Below are positions 37,162 to 46,033 of a stretch of DNA of 64,000 nt, piece by piece; position 1 is the stretch's first letter, and every line of letters begins with the position of its first letter. The stretch lies in contig NZ_FOUG01000001.1 in assembly GCF_900114785.1 (NCBI RefSeq), positions 1-64,000 on the forward strand. Reading direction: 5' to 3'. The notes beneath the pieces are model-generated. The model ran no database searches. It was given only the letters and a program-made list of their open reading frames with translations, and was not told where the DNA came from. The stretch is from Variovorax sp. OV329 (GTDB lineage Bacteria; Pseudomonadota; Gammaproteobacteria; Burkholderiales; Burkholderiaceae_C). Both the position numbers and the translations under genes were made by a program.

Positions 37162-37566
37162 TCAGGGCGCCGGCGAGGCCAGCGGCTTGCCCTTTTCGAC
37201 CACGTAGACGCCGACCAGGCGCACTGGCGACGAGCCGGCGTTGTGGGCATCGTGCACCACGCCGGCCGGAATCACGAAGGACTCGCCCGCCTTCACCACC
37301 TTGGGCGGCTGGCCGTCGATGAGCAACTCGACCTCGCCTTCGCTGACGTAGCTGATCTCGTCGCCGGGATGCGTGTGCCGGCCGGCCCGCGCGCCCGCCG
37401 CGACTTCGACCCTGGCGACCACCGCCTCGCGGCCGGGCACCGAGACGTCGCCACGCCCGACCATGGTGCGCGTGAGGCCGCTGGCCTGGGCATGGGCGCC
37501 GGCCGCGGCCAGCAGGAGGAAGCTGGCGAGGCCGAGGGCACGCAGCGAATCGACGGATTTCTTCAT
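37162..37566 (-). CDS. Exported cupin-domain protein
   Basis: 134 residues with a Sec signal peptide (LRALGLASFLLLAAAGAHAQ) and a single cupin barrel. The metal-binding pattern is partly present: HTHPGDEISYVSEGEVELLI then GQPPKVVKAGESFVIPAGVV and HDAHNAG. Two His plus Glu and a later His would bind a metal. It lies just upstream of the PhoX remnant on the same strand, overlapping the remnant's lost N-terminus. Substrate unknown. Confidence 0.8.
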   Translation of the reverse strand: MKKSVDSLRALGLASFLLLAAAGAHAQASGLTRTMVGRGDVSVPGREAVVARVEVAAGARAGRHTHPGDEISYVSEGEVELLIDGQPPKVVKAGESFVIPAGVVHDAHNAGSSPVRLVGVYVVEKGKPLASPAP

Positions 37567-37673
37567 GTTGGAATCTCCTGGTCGTGCACTGAAGGCAGGA
37601 CGCGCACTTTTAGCCGCTTGGGCTTGCCCCTGTCAGCGGGATTGCCCTGTCGCGGCGGCGGGCAGCCTGTGCT

Positions 37674-38306
37674 TCAGTCTTGTGGCTTGCGCCAGACGCT
37701 GGCCAGCCAGTTCTGCTCTTCGATCGGCAGGCCTTCGGGACGGAAGTAGTGCTCCAGCTCGACGAAGCCGGCCGCCGACAGGTGCGCGCGCCAGGCTTGC
37801 AGGTCGTGCCAGGCGCCGTAGCGCTCGCCCTGCCAGCCTTCCTCGCCCTGGCCGCGCGGGTTGGAGGAGAACAGCACGCCACCCGGCCGCAGGGTAGCGA
37901 AGAGCTCGCGCAGCACGCGGGGCAGTTCCTGCGCCGGTACGTGGAAGAGCGAGGCATTGGCGAACACGCCGTCGAAGTGGGAGGGCGGCAGATCGAGCGC
38001 CAGGAAGTTCTGCACCAGCACCTCGCAGCCGCTGGCCTCGCGCGCCATGGCCGCGAACGACGCCGAACCTTCCAGGCCCGTGGGCGCGTGGCCCAACTGG
38101 CGAAAGGCGAGCAGGTCGCGCCCCGGCCCGCAGCCGAAATCCAGGATGCTGAATGGCGCCGGACCGTCGATGTGGCGCAGCAGGGCCGCGATGTTCTGGC
38201 GCACATCGTGGTCCCAGGTACGGTCGCGAAAGCGCTGCGCGTTCTGTTCGTAGTGGCCCAGCGTGACGGCGGTGATGCGTTCGAGTTCGGCGGGGTTCAA
38301 TGGCAT
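37674..38306 (-). CDS. Class I SAM-dependent methyltransferase
   Basis: 210-residue methyltransferase. ILDFGCGPGRDLLAF is motif I that binds S-adenosylmethionine. Later motifs follow: LVQNFLALDLPPSHFDGVFA (motif post-I to II) and LRELFATLRPGGVLFSSNPR (motif III). The N-terminal helix region (AELERITAVTLGHYEQNAQR) resembles small ubiquinone/tellurite-type methyltransferases. Acceptor substrate is unknown. Confidence 0.85.
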   Translation of the reverse strand: MPLNPAELERITAVTLGHYEQNAQRFRDRTWDHDVRQNIAALLRHIDGPAPFSILDFGCGPGRDLLAFRQLGHAPTGLEGSASFAAMAREASGCEVLVQNFLALDLPPSHFDGVFANASLFHVPAQELPRVLRELFATLRPGGVLFSSNPRGQGEEGWQGERYGAWHDLQAWRAHLSAAGFVELEHYFRPEGLPIEEQNWLASVWRKPQD

Positions 38307-38467
38307 GGCGTCTTCATTCTAGGCAGCAGGCTGCGCCGGCGTAGCCTGGCGCCGGCTGGTCGTGCGGGAGCCAACTGCGTGCAACGGGTCATTCACGCCA
38401 ACGTCACAGCGGCTTGCGAGCATCGCCGTCCATGCATGAAAACATGGCGCCCTGCCGCATTCGCTGA

Positions 38468-39748
38468 ATGCCGCAGGGTTTTTATCTCCTGATCGCCGGC
38501 CAGGCGATTTCCGCCCTGGCCGACAACGCGCTCCTCATCGTTGCCATTGCTCTGCTTTCGGAGCGCAGCCTGCCGCTGTGGTGGGCGCCCCTGCTCAAGT
38601 TCGCCTTCACCCTTGCCTACGTGCTGCTGGCGCCGGTCATCGGCCCGCTGGCCGACGCCATTCCCAAGGCGCGGCTGATGACGGCGATGAACATCGTCAA
38701 GTTCACCGGCGTCGCCATGCTGCTGGCCGGGGCGAATCCGCTGCTGGCCTTTGCGGTGGTGGGCTTCGGCGCGGCTGCCTACGCGCCGGCGAAGTACGGG
38801 CTGGTCACCGAGATGGTCGGGCCGCGGCAACTGGTCGCGGCGAACGGCTGGATCGAGGTGTCGGTGGTGTGCGCCGCCTTGCTGGGCACCGTGGCCGGCG
38901 GCCTGCTGGTCGCCGACGGGGTGCGCGGTTCGGCGGCCAGCGTCGCGGTCGGCCACTGGCTGAGCCCGGTGCTCGTGCCGGGGAACCCGAGCACGCTGCT
39001 GCTGTCGATGGGGGTGCTGCTTCTCGCCTACCTCGTCTCCGCCGCAATGAATGCCTGCGTGGCCGACAGTGGCGCGCGCTATGCGCCCACGTGCATCCGC
39101 GCGCTGTCGCTGCTGCGGGAGTTCCGCGAGGCCAACCGCACGCTCTGGCGCGACCGCGACGGCGGGCTGTCCCTGGCCGTCACCACCATCTTCTGGGGCG
39201 TGGGCGCGACGCTGCAGTTCGCGGTGCTCAAGTGGGCCACCGAGGTCCTGGGTCTCTCGCTGGAGCGCGCGGCCTACCTGCAGGCCGCGGTGGCGGTGGG
39301 CGTGATAGCCGGTGCCGGCCTGGCCGGCCGCCATGTGCGCCTGGGCCGCGCCAAACGGGTGCTGCCGGCCGGGGTGCTGCTGGGGCTGTGCATGCCGCTG
39401 GTTGCTTCCACCGACTCGCTGTGGCTGGCCGTGCCCCTGCTCGCGCTGGTGGGCCTGGTGGGGGGCATCCTCGTGGTGCCGCTGAATGCGCTGCTGCAGC
39501 ACCGCGGCTTTCGGCTGCTGAGCGCCGGCCGCTCGATCGCGGTGCAGGGCTTCAACGAGAACCTGAGCGTGCTGGCGATGCTGGCCGGCTACGCGGCGAT
39601 GGTGGCCATCGACGTGCCCATCGTGCCGCTGATGTGGGGCTTCGGCCTGCTGGTGGCCACGGCCATCGCGCTGCTGATATGGCGCGAGCGCTGCGTCACG
39701 CGCGAGCGCGGGCCCAGCCAGGACAGCCAGTTGACGACGCTGCGCTGA
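38468..39748 (+). CDS. lplT: Lysophospholipid transporter LplT
   Basis: 426-residue major-facilitator protein. The N-terminus (MPQGFYLLIAGQAISALADN, ALLIVAIALL) matches the LplT family, and about 12 hydrophobic segments are visible. LplT flips lyso-phosphatidylethanolamine into the cytoplasm for reacylation. The motif PLADAIPKARLM lies between TM2 and TM3. No acyltransferase/synthetase (Aas) partner is encoded next to it. It starts a group of lipid- and envelope-linked genes reaching to 44.4 kb. Confidence 0.82.
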   Translation: MPQGFYLLIAGQAISALADNALLIVAIALLSERSLPLWWAPLLKFAFTLAYVLLAPVIGPLADAIPKARLMTAMNIVKFTGVAMLLAGANPLLAFAVVGFGAAAYAPAKYGLVTEMVGPRQLVAANGWIEVSVVCAALLGTVAGGLLVADGVRGSAASVAVGHWLSPVLVPGNPSTLLLSMGVLLLAYLVSAAMNACVADSGARYAPTCIRALSLLREFREANRTLWRDRDGGLSLAVTTIFWGVGATLQFAVLKWATEVLGLSLERAAYLQAAVAVGVIAGAGLAGRHVRLGRAKRVLPAGVLLGLCMPLVASTDSLWLAVPLLALVGLVGGILVVPLNALLQHRGFRLLSAGRSIAVQGFNENLSVLAMLAGYAAMVAIDVPIVPLMWGFGLLVATAIALLIWRERCVTRERGPSQDSQLTTLR

Positions 39749-39766
39749 GCGCGGCAGGCCTTCGGC

Positions 39767-41008
39767 TCAGGCAACGCCAGCCATCGGCCGGCCGCGCGCG
39801 TCTACAGCCTGCGTGGCCTTGCCGCTCGCCAGCGTGGCGAGCAGCACTTCCTCCACCTGCGCAACGATGCGGTCCCAGCCGGCGTCGCCGGCCGTCTCGC
39901 GGGCACGCAGGCCCATCTGGCGCGCATGCGCGGGGCTGGCGACCAGGTGGTGCGCGAGGCGCACGTACTCCGCCTCGTCGGCCAGCGGCGCGATCAGGCC
40001 GTTCTCGCCGCTCCTGATCATCTGTCCCGCGCTGGCATGGTCGTAGGCCAGCACGGCCAGGCCGCTGGCCATGGCTTCCAGCGTCACATTGCCGAAGGTC
40101 TCGGTCATGCTCGGGAAGACGAACAGGTCGGCCGACGCGTAGTAGCTGCCCAGCTCTTCGCCGCGCCGCGTACCGGCGAAGATCGCATCGGGCACGCTGG
40201 AGGCGAGCTGCTGTGCGGCAGGGCCTTCTCCCACCACCACCAGCTTCGTGTCGGCGCGCTGGGCGCGCATGGCATTGAAGGCGTTGGCCAGCGCGCCCAG
40301 GTTCTTCTCGGCCGCGAGGCGGCCGACGAACAGCGCGACGGGTGTCTCGGGCGTGGCGCCCCAGGACTGCCGCAGCGCTTCGCTGCGCCGTGCAGGGCTG
40401 AACAGCTCGGTGTCCACGCCGCGTGTCACCAGCACCAGCCGCTCGAAGCCGTTGGCCCGCAGCTGCTGGCGCAGGCTTTCGCTGGGCACCATGGTGAAGG
40501 CGGTGCGGTTATGGAACTTGCGCAGGTAGCCCATGATGGGCCGGTACAGCCAGCCGATGCCGTAGTGCTTGCTGTAGGCGTGGAAGTTGGTGCGGAAGTC
40601 CGAGCACACCGGCAGCCTGAGCTTGTGCGCGATCTGCAGCGCCGACCAGCCCAGCGGCCCCTCGGTGGCGATGTAGACCAGGTCCGGGCGGTGGCGGCTC
40701 CACAGCTGCCCCAGCGCCTTGTTGGCCGGCATGCCCATCTTCATCTCGGGGTAGCGCGGAATGGGAACCCCGCGCATGAGCACCTCGTCAAGGCGGTCCA
40801 CGCGCCTGGCCAGGTCACCCTCGGCTTGGCGCGGGCGCACCAGCTGGATGTCGTGCTGCAGGTCGCGCAGCCCTTCCACCACCCGCTGCAGCGTCAGTGC
40901 CACGCCGTTGACCTCGGGCGGGTAGGTTTCGGTGACCAGCGCAATGCGAAGCGAGCGCCGCGCTGGCGGCATGTGATCGACGACGATCGGGGCAAGCGTG
41001 GTGCTCAT
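39767..41008 (-). CDS. GT4-family glycosyltransferase, mannosyltransferase-like
   Basis: 413-residue GT-B enzyme. The N-terminal domain opens with RIALVTETYPPEVNGVALTL, which is typical of the MgtA/GDP-mannose-dependent alpha-mannosyltransferase group, and the C-terminal domain has VALFVGRLAAEKNLGALANA, EELGSYYASADLFVFPSMTE and GNVTLEAMASGLAVLAYDH with the EX7E-type donor site. It would transfer a sugar to a lipid or polysaccharide acceptor at the membrane. The start at 41008 is preferred over an ATG at 40972, but neither has a strong ribosome site. Confidence 0.8.
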   Translation of the reverse strand: MSTTLAPIVVDHMPPARRSLRIALVTETYPPEVNGVALTLQRVVEGLRDLQHDIQLVRPRQAEGDLARRVDRLDEVLMRGVPIPRYPEMKMGMPANKALGQLWSRHRPDLVYIATEGPLGWSALQIAHKLRLPVCSDFRTNFHAYSKHYGIGWLYRPIMGYLRKFHNRTAFTMVPSESLRQQLRANGFERLVLVTRGVDTELFSPARRSEALRQSWGATPETPVALFVGRLAAEKNLGALANAFNAMRAQRADTKLVVVGEGPAAQQLASSVPDAIFAGTRRGEELGSYYASADLFVFPSMTETFGNVTLEAMASGLAVLAYDHASAGQMIRSGENGLIAPLADEAEYVRLAHHLVASPAHARQMGLRARETAGDAGWDRIVAQVEEVLLATLASGKATQAVDARGRPMAGVA

Positions 41009-41157
41009 GCCCGCGAATGCTGGCGGGCGATTGCAACAGAGAGATGACGGTGTGCACACCGTCACCAAGAATTCATGCGCGCTCGTCACGATGCCGTCAC
41101 GCGCGGCGCCACCCTTCGAGTGCCGGCGTGGCCCATCTCTAGATCACAGGAGAACCC

Positions 41158-41772
41158 GTGAACGAATTCTTCAGCACCCTCCAGACACAACGCTGGGACG
41201 ACCACCGCTACTACCACCACAGCCGCATCAACCAGTCGCTCCACCTGGTGAGCGCGGTCAGCTTCGTGATTGCCTATGGGCTGCTGTTCGTCGACCCGGT
41301 GGCCGCTGCGCTGCTCGGCTGGTGCGTCTCCATGACCAGCCGCCAGGCCGGCCACTTCTTCTTCGAGCCCAAGGGCTACGACCATGTGAACCGGGCCACG
41401 CACGAACACAAGGAAGAGATCAAGGTCGGCTACAACCTGCGCCGCAAGGTGGTCCTGATGGTGTTGTGGGCCGCCGCACCGGTGGTGCTGTGGTGGGACC
41501 GCTCGCTCTTCGGCCTGATGGATCCGAGCACGGGCTTCGAAGGCTACGTGCGCCAGGTCGGCATGGCCTGGCTGGTGCTGGGGATCTCAGGCCTGCTGTT
41601 CCGCACCGTCCATCTCTTCCTGCTGCAGGACGTGAAGACGGGCCTGGTGTGGATGACCAAGATCCTCACCGACCCCTTCCACGACATCAAGCTCTACCAC
41701 CGCGCGCCGCTGCACCTGCTGCGCGGCGAACTGATCGACCCCATGGGCGGGGCCGATCGGCATCACGCTTGA
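41158..41772 (+). CDS. Multi-spanning membrane protein, remotely Mpo1/DUF962-like
   Basis: 204 residues with about four hydrophobic segments. A histidine pattern stands out: YYHHSRINQSLHL near residue 20, then RQAGHFFFEPKGYDH in a loop near 62-76 and a further His in THEHKEEIKVGYNL. This layout (YHxx near the start, GHxFFE after TM2) resembles Mpo1/DUF962 dioxygenases that cut 2-hydroxy fatty acids. The similarity is remote and rests on spacing, so the function is only a suggestion. GTG at 41158 is the start, with AGGAG upstream. Its 3' end overlaps the aminotransferase gene. Confidence 0.65.
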   Translation: MNEFFSTLQTQRWDDHRYYHHSRINQSLHLVSAVSFVIAYGLLFVDPVAAALLGWCVSMTSRQAGHFFFEPKGYDHVNRATHEHKEEIKVGYNLRRKVVLMVLWAAAPVVLWWDRSLFGLMDPSTGFEGYVRQVGMAWLVLGISGLLFRTVHLFLLQDVKTGLVWMTKILTDPFHDIKLYHRAPLHLLRGELIDPMGGADRHHA

Positions 41773-43442
41773 GAGACTCGGCTGGCCAGGCGCGGCCAGC
41801 GCTGCGCGAACATCTCGCGCACGATGCCGCGCTTGATCGACTGGTTGGTCAGCGCCTCGCCATGCCACCACCAGCCGTCGGCCTGCATCGCGCGGGCCGC
41901 GGCCACGAAGCGTTCGCACACGGCTTCGAAATCGGCATCGGAATAGTTCAGGCTGAAGATCAGCCGGCCGGTGCCCACCCAGCTCAGCGCCAGGCCCTGG
42001 GCGCGCAGGTAGTACTGCAGCAGCCAGTTGTAGCGCGAGGGTTCGCTGTACATCACCGTCCAGATCGAGGAGATGTTGGCCACGCGCACCGGCAGGCCGG
42101 CGTCGGCCATCTTGCTGTTCAGCAGCTGGGCACGGGCGTTCCAGCGCTCGTCCACTCCTTCGTAGAGCGACTGAACCTCGGGCGTCTCGATGCGGCGCAG
42201 GAAGGCGTTCATCGCGCCCATCACGTAGGGGTGCGCGTTGAAGGTGCCGCGGGCGAAGCAGATGTCGGCCGGCCGCTCTTCGCGGTAGCGCTTCATCAGC
42301 GATGCGCGTCCGCACACCACGCCCACGGGCAGGCCGCCGCCCAGTGTCTTTCCGTAGGTGACCATGTCGGCCTGCACGCCGAAGTATTCCTGCGCCCCGT
42401 GCGGCGCCAGGCGGAAGCCCACGAAGATCTCGTCCATGATCAGCACGATGCCGCGCTCGGTGCACACCTGGCGCAGCGCTTGCAGCCACGCGGTGTAGGC
42501 GGCGCGGTCGAAGGCGGCCTTGCGGCTGCTGTCCACCAGGGACGAATCGCCCGGTGCACCCGCGTTGGGATGCAGCGCCTGCAGCGGGTTGACCAGCACG
42601 CAGGCAATGTCCTTGCGGGTGCGCAGCACGTGCAGCGTGCGCGGGTCCATCTCGCGCAGGGTGTAGGTCTCGCGCGGCGCCAGCGGGTTGCCCACGCCGG
42701 GCTGCACGTCTTCCCACCAGCCGTGGTAGGCGCCGCAGAAGCGTACGAGGTGCGTGCGCCGCGTGTGGTAGCGGGCCAGGCGCACCGCCTGCATCACCGC
42801 CTCGGTGCCCGACATGTGGAAGGAAATCTCGTCCAGCCCCGAGATGTCGCGCAGGCGCTGCACGTTCTCTGCCACGCAGGGGTGGTAGGCACCCAGCACC
42901 GGGCCGAGGGCTTCGGCGATGCGGCTGCCTTCGGCGATGCACTGCTTGTAGAAGTCCACGCCCAGCAGGTTGACGCCGTAGGAGCCGGTCAGGTCGTAGA
43001 AGCGCTGGCCATCCAGGTCTTCCACCTGCACGCCGTCGGCCGCCTGCAGGAAGGCGCCCACCGGCAGGTGCTCGCGCACGTAGGGGCTGTACTGGAAGGG
43101 CACGCGGTAGCTGCTGGTGAACTGCAGGTCCGACAGGGCAGGGCGTGCCTCGCGCGTGGCCGCGATGGAGCGGGCATGGCGCGTCTTCAGCAACGTCGAC
43201 AGCGCGTGGAAGCCGGCACGGCGGCGGGCGAGAACCTCGGCGGGCGCGCCGTCGGAATCGAAGAAGCGCTGTTCGTCGTAGGCGTAGCCGGGCAGCTGCG
43301 CGGCCACCCGCTTGGCCATGCGCGAATGGCCGGTCAGGGAGGGGTGCTTGGCACGCGAGAGGGCCATCCGGCGCCAGGCCATGGGCAGCGTCGCGAGCGT
43401 GGCCGCCACCGCAACGGAAGACAGGAGAAAGGTCTGGTTCAT
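41763..43442 (-). CDS. Membrane-anchored class III aminotransferase (glutamate-1-semialdehyde-type)
   Basis: 559 residues, about 130 more than typical. A transmembrane anchor (residues 5-25, FLLSSVAVAATLATLPMA) and an extra helical region of about 100 residues precede the PLP enzyme. The catalytic part shows HMSGTEAVMQAVRLAR, VRFCGAYHGWWEDVQPG, LIMDEIFVGFRLAPHG and the PLP Lys in MVTYGKTLGGGLPVGVV. The glutamate-1-semialdehyde aminomutase subgroup is the nearest match, but HemL lacks an anchor. Location between a membrane protein and a phosphatidylserine decarboxylase points to a lipid amino group as substrate (inference). Confidence 0.8.
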   Translation of the reverse strand: MNQTFLLSSVAVAATLATLPMAWRRMALSRAKHPSLTGHSRMAKRVAAQLPGYAYDEQRFFDSDGAPAEVLARRRAGFHALSTLLKTRHARSIAATREARPALSDLQFTSSYRVPFQYSPYVREHLPVGAFLQAADGVQVEDLDGQRFYDLTGSYGVNLLGVDFYKQCIAEGSRIAEALGPVLGAYHPCVAENVQRLRDISGLDEISFHMSGTEAVMQAVRLARYHTRRTHLVRFCGAYHGWWEDVQPGVGNPLAPRETYTLREMDPRTLHVLRTRKDIACVLVNPLQALHPNAGAPGDSSLVDSSRKAAFDRAAYTAWLQALRQVCTERGIVLIMDEIFVGFRLAPHGAQEYFGVQADMVTYGKTLGGGLPVGVVCGRASLMKRYREERPADICFARGTFNAHPYVMGAMNAFLRRIETPEVQSLYEGVDERWNARAQLLNSKMADAGLPVRVANISSIWTVMYSEPSRYNWLLQYYLRAQGLALSWVGTGRLIFSLNYSDADFEAVCERFVAAARAMQADGWWWHGEALTNQSIKRGIVREMFAQRWPRLASRVSQA

Positions 43443-43500
43443 GAATTTGTAGCGCTAGCGAAAGAACTCCCCATGTCTATCCCAGCTTCTTGACGCTCTC

Positions 43501-44367
43501 ATGAAAACCATTCGACAAGCCCGTGACGCCTTCCTCCAGCAGGAAGACATCAATTTCCTGCTGACCAACCGCGTGCCACGCATCGCGCTCACGCGATTCA
43601 TGGGCTGGTTCAGCAAGATCCGCAACCCGCTGGTGCGCGATCTGTCCATCGGCGCCTGGCGCCTGTTCACCGAGCTGGACCTCAGCGAGGCGAAGAAGAC
43701 CCGCTTCGACAGCATGCACGACTGCTTCACCCGCGAGCTGAAGGAAGGCGCGCGAACCGTCGACGCCGACCCGGCGGTGCTCAGCAGCCCCTGCGACGCC
43801 ATCGTGGGCGCCTGCGGCGCCGTGGCCGGCATCGAGGTCTTCCAGGCCAAGGGCTTCCCGTACTCTGCCGCCGAGCTCTTCGGCGATGCGCAGGCGGTGG
43901 AGCCCTTCCGCGACGGCAGCTTCGTCACGCTGCGGCTCACCTCCAGCATGTACCACCGCTTCCATGCGCCGCAGGACTGCACGGTGGAGGAGGTGCGCTA
44001 CCTCTGGGGCGACACCTGGAACGTGAACCCGATCGCGCTCAAGCGGGTGGAGCGCCTGTTCTGCCGCAACGAGCGCGCCGTGCTCAAGGCGAAACTCGCC
44101 ACCGGCGAGCCGATCGCGCTGGTGCCGGTGGCCGCGATCCTGGTGGCCAGCATGCGTCTGCATTGCCTGGACGTGCTTCTGCACGTGCGCTACCGCGGCC
44201 CGGAGCGCATGCGGGTGAACGCGGCCTACCGAAAGGGACAGGAGATGGGCTGGTTCGAGCACGGCTCGACCATCATCGTGTTCGTGCCCAAGGGGTTTGC
44301 GCTGGCCGAGGGCATCGAGAGCGGCACGCGCATCCGCATGGGGCAGGCGCTTCTGCGGCGCCTGTAG
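43501..44367 (+). CDS. Phosphatidylserine decarboxylase family protein
   Basis: 288-residue pro-enzyme that self-cleaves to form a pyruvoyl cofactor. The cleavage motif Gly255-Ser256-Thr257 lies in FEHGSTIIVFVP, and the His of YHRFHAPQDC and Asp residues of SSPCDAIVG are family landmarks. The N-terminal 70 residues (FLQQEDINFLLTNRVPRIAL) match Psd proteins. It is divergent from the membrane-anchored aminotransferase, 59 nt away. Either this is the housekeeping Psd or a second copy with a special lipid substrate; pssA lies at 12.4 kb, so it is not the pssA-psd operon. Confidence 0.85.
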   Translation: MKTIRQARDAFLQQEDINFLLTNRVPRIALTRFMGWFSKIRNPLVRDLSIGAWRLFTELDLSEAKKTRFDSMHDCFTRELKEGARTVDADPAVLSSPCDAIVGACGAVAGIEVFQAKGFPYSAAELFGDAQAVEPFRDGSFVTLRLTSSMYHRFHAPQDCTVEEVRYLWGDTWNVNPIALKRVERLFCRNERAVLKAKLATGEPIALVPVAAILVASMRLHCLDVLLHVRYRGPERMRVNAAYRKGQEMGWFEHGSTIIVFVPKGFALAEGIESGTRIRMGQALLRRL

Positions 44368-44589
44368 CCGGCAGCCTGGCAGGCGCAGGGGCGGATCGGG
44401 TCGCTCGGCACCGCCAGCTGCGCGCCGCCGGTCGCGGACCTGATGGGCGCCTGCGTGACCAGCACCGTGTCGCCGGGCGGCGAAGGGAAGGTTGGCGTGC
44501 GGATCTACAGCCCCCTGGGGCGCAATGTCATTTGCTCGAAGGACAGGAACAGACGCTTTTGTCTTACACATCGGCATGCGATTTCGTAA
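44368..44589 (+). pseudogene. Possible remnant related to the zinc-ribbon protein's C-terminus
   Basis: Directly after the decarboxylase stop, in the same frame, 73 codons stay open: PAAWQAQGRIGSLGTASCAP and later STVSPGGEGKVGVRIYSPLG, then RNVICSK, to a TAA at 44587. It has no start codon of its own with a ribosome site. AAWQAQG matches AVWTAQG at the C-terminus of the protein encoded at 44633-45499, which also ends with Cys-containing strands. This could be a decayed paralogue or chance. Confidence 0.3.
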
Positions 44590-44632
44590 CAACATGCGTA
44601 GTGATCGACTGCCGCTTCCACGCCCCAACGCC

Positions 44633-45499
44633 ATGACCAAATATTGCGACGCATGCCACACCGTGAACAGGGACCGCGCCCTGTACTGCCGCGGGTGCGC
44701 GGGCCGTTTTGGCACCGTCGCGCCAGACGCTCGCCAGCGCCAGATCCATCCCGCCGCCGCGAGCCTGTCGATGCCCCCTCCGCCGGCCCTGCCCACGCCG
44801 GAACCCTCTGCGACGCCGCAGCCACGCATGTCGCGAAGCCGCATGCTGCTGGGTGTGGCGCTGCCAGCGTGCGCCTCCCTGACGGCCGCGCTGGTGATCT
44901 GGCAGCAATGGACGCTGGCTGGCGAAGTGCGCTCGCGGCCGGAGCGCGAAGTCGCGCAGCAGCCCGCAGCCGGGCCCGTGCCGACGGCAGCGACTGCCGC
45001 GACTGCATCGGCATCACAGGCGCAAGCCACGCCCGCGCTCGACGCGACAGCCAATGAATCGCCCGTCGATCCGTCCGCAGCGGCCATTCCGCAGGAGTCG
45101 CTGCTGGCGCTCACGGTGGAGCACAACGCCAAGGGCGCGGCCTACTCGCCGGACGGCACCACGCAGCGTCTCCTGCATCCGGCACCCGCGCAGCCTCCGC
45201 GGAACTACGCAGTCGTCCAGCGCGTGCCGACGGAGACGGAAAGCGACATGAGCATGTCCACCGCCGAGCCAACGGATCGCCCCTCGACCCGTCGTGCGCT
45301 TCCGTCGCGGCCGGTGGTCGCGGATTCGCGCTCCCAGCGTCGCCCGGGAGCCAAGTCGGAGACACCGGCGCGCGCGGTCTGGACGGCCCAGGGCTCCGCG
45401 ATTCCGTGCAACCGGTACAACCCCTTCGGCGATGCGGTCTGCGCGACCATTCCGGATCCGTCACGGCAGGCGCGGCCCAGGGTGTATTCGCAGCGCTGA
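44633..45499 (+). CDS. Zinc-ribbon membrane protein with a long disordered tail
   Basis: 288 residues. The first 25 carry a four-cysteine zinc ribbon (YCDACHTVNRDRALYCRGCA), followed by a Pro-rich stretch and one transmembrane helix (SRMLLGVALPACASLTAALVIW, about residues 68-90). The rest is low-complexity Ala/Pro/Ser/Arg and ends GSAIPCNRYNPFGDAVC, with two Cys that could pair in the periplasm. The ATG at 44633 is chosen because the zinc ribbon starts at once; a longer frame starts upstream but lacks support. Function unknown. Confidence 0.65.
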   Translation: MTKYCDACHTVNRDRALYCRGCAGRFGTVAPDARQRQIHPAAASLSMPPPPALPTPEPSATPQPRMSRSRMLLGVALPACASLTAALVIWQQWTLAGEVRSRPEREVAQQPAAGPVPTAATAATASASQAQATPALDATANESPVDPSAAAIPQESLLALTVEHNAKGAAYSPDGTTQRLLHPAPAQPPRNYAVVQRVPTETESDMSMSTAEPTDRPSTRRALPSRPVVADSRSQRRPGAKSETPARAVWTAQGSAIPCNRYNPFGDAVCATIPDPSRQARPRVYSQR

Positions 45500-45578
45500 C
45501 GCGGGTCCTCCTGACAGGACGTTGTCAGTGGTGGGCATCTACAGTCCCCCACACAACAACTCAATCAGGGAACCCCAA

Positions 45579-46019
45579 ATGGCCAGCTTCTGGATCGGTG
45601 TCGTATCGCGGTCGCACGTACAAAAAGGCGTGCGGGAAGGATTCATCCAGCTCAACCACGGCAAGAAGGCCGCGGTCCAGCGGCTGCACGCCGGCGACGG
45701 GGTGGCCATCTATTCGCCGCGCACCGACTACCCCGACGGGGCGCCGCTGCAGGCCTTCACCGCCATCGGCACAGTGGTCTCAGGCGAGGTCTATCAGGTG
45801 CAGATGACGCCGGACTTCCATCCCTTCCGGGTGGACGTCGAGTTCCACACGTGCAGCGAAGCGCCGATCAGGCCGCTGATCGAGGACCTGTCCTTCATCC
45901 GTGACAAGACCCACTGGGGCGCGGCCTTCCGCTTCGGCTACCTGCGCGTGCCCGAGGCGGACTTCCTGCGCGTCGCGCAGGCCATGGGCAGCGCGGCTGC
46001 CTTCGCCGTGGCGGCCTGA
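45579..46019 (+). CDS. EVE-domain protein
   Basis: 146-residue protein made of one EVE domain, a PUA-like fold that reads modified bases or nucleic acids. Landmarks are MASFWIGVVSRSHVQKGVRE, then LHAGDGVAIYSPRTDYPDG and AFTAIGTVVSGEVYQV. AGGGA precedes the ATG. It stands alone and converges on the AcuI-like gene. Such proteins are frequent but poorly characterised. Confidence 0.85.
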   Translation: MASFWIGVVSRSHVQKGVREGFIQLNHGKKAAVQRLHAGDGVAIYSPRTDYPDGAPLQAFTAIGTVVSGEVYQVQMTPDFHPFRVDVEFHTCSEAPIRPLIEDLSFIRDKTHWGAAFRFGYLRVPEADFLRVAQAMGSAAAFAVAA

Positions 46020-46033
46020 ACCCGCGCCACCCT

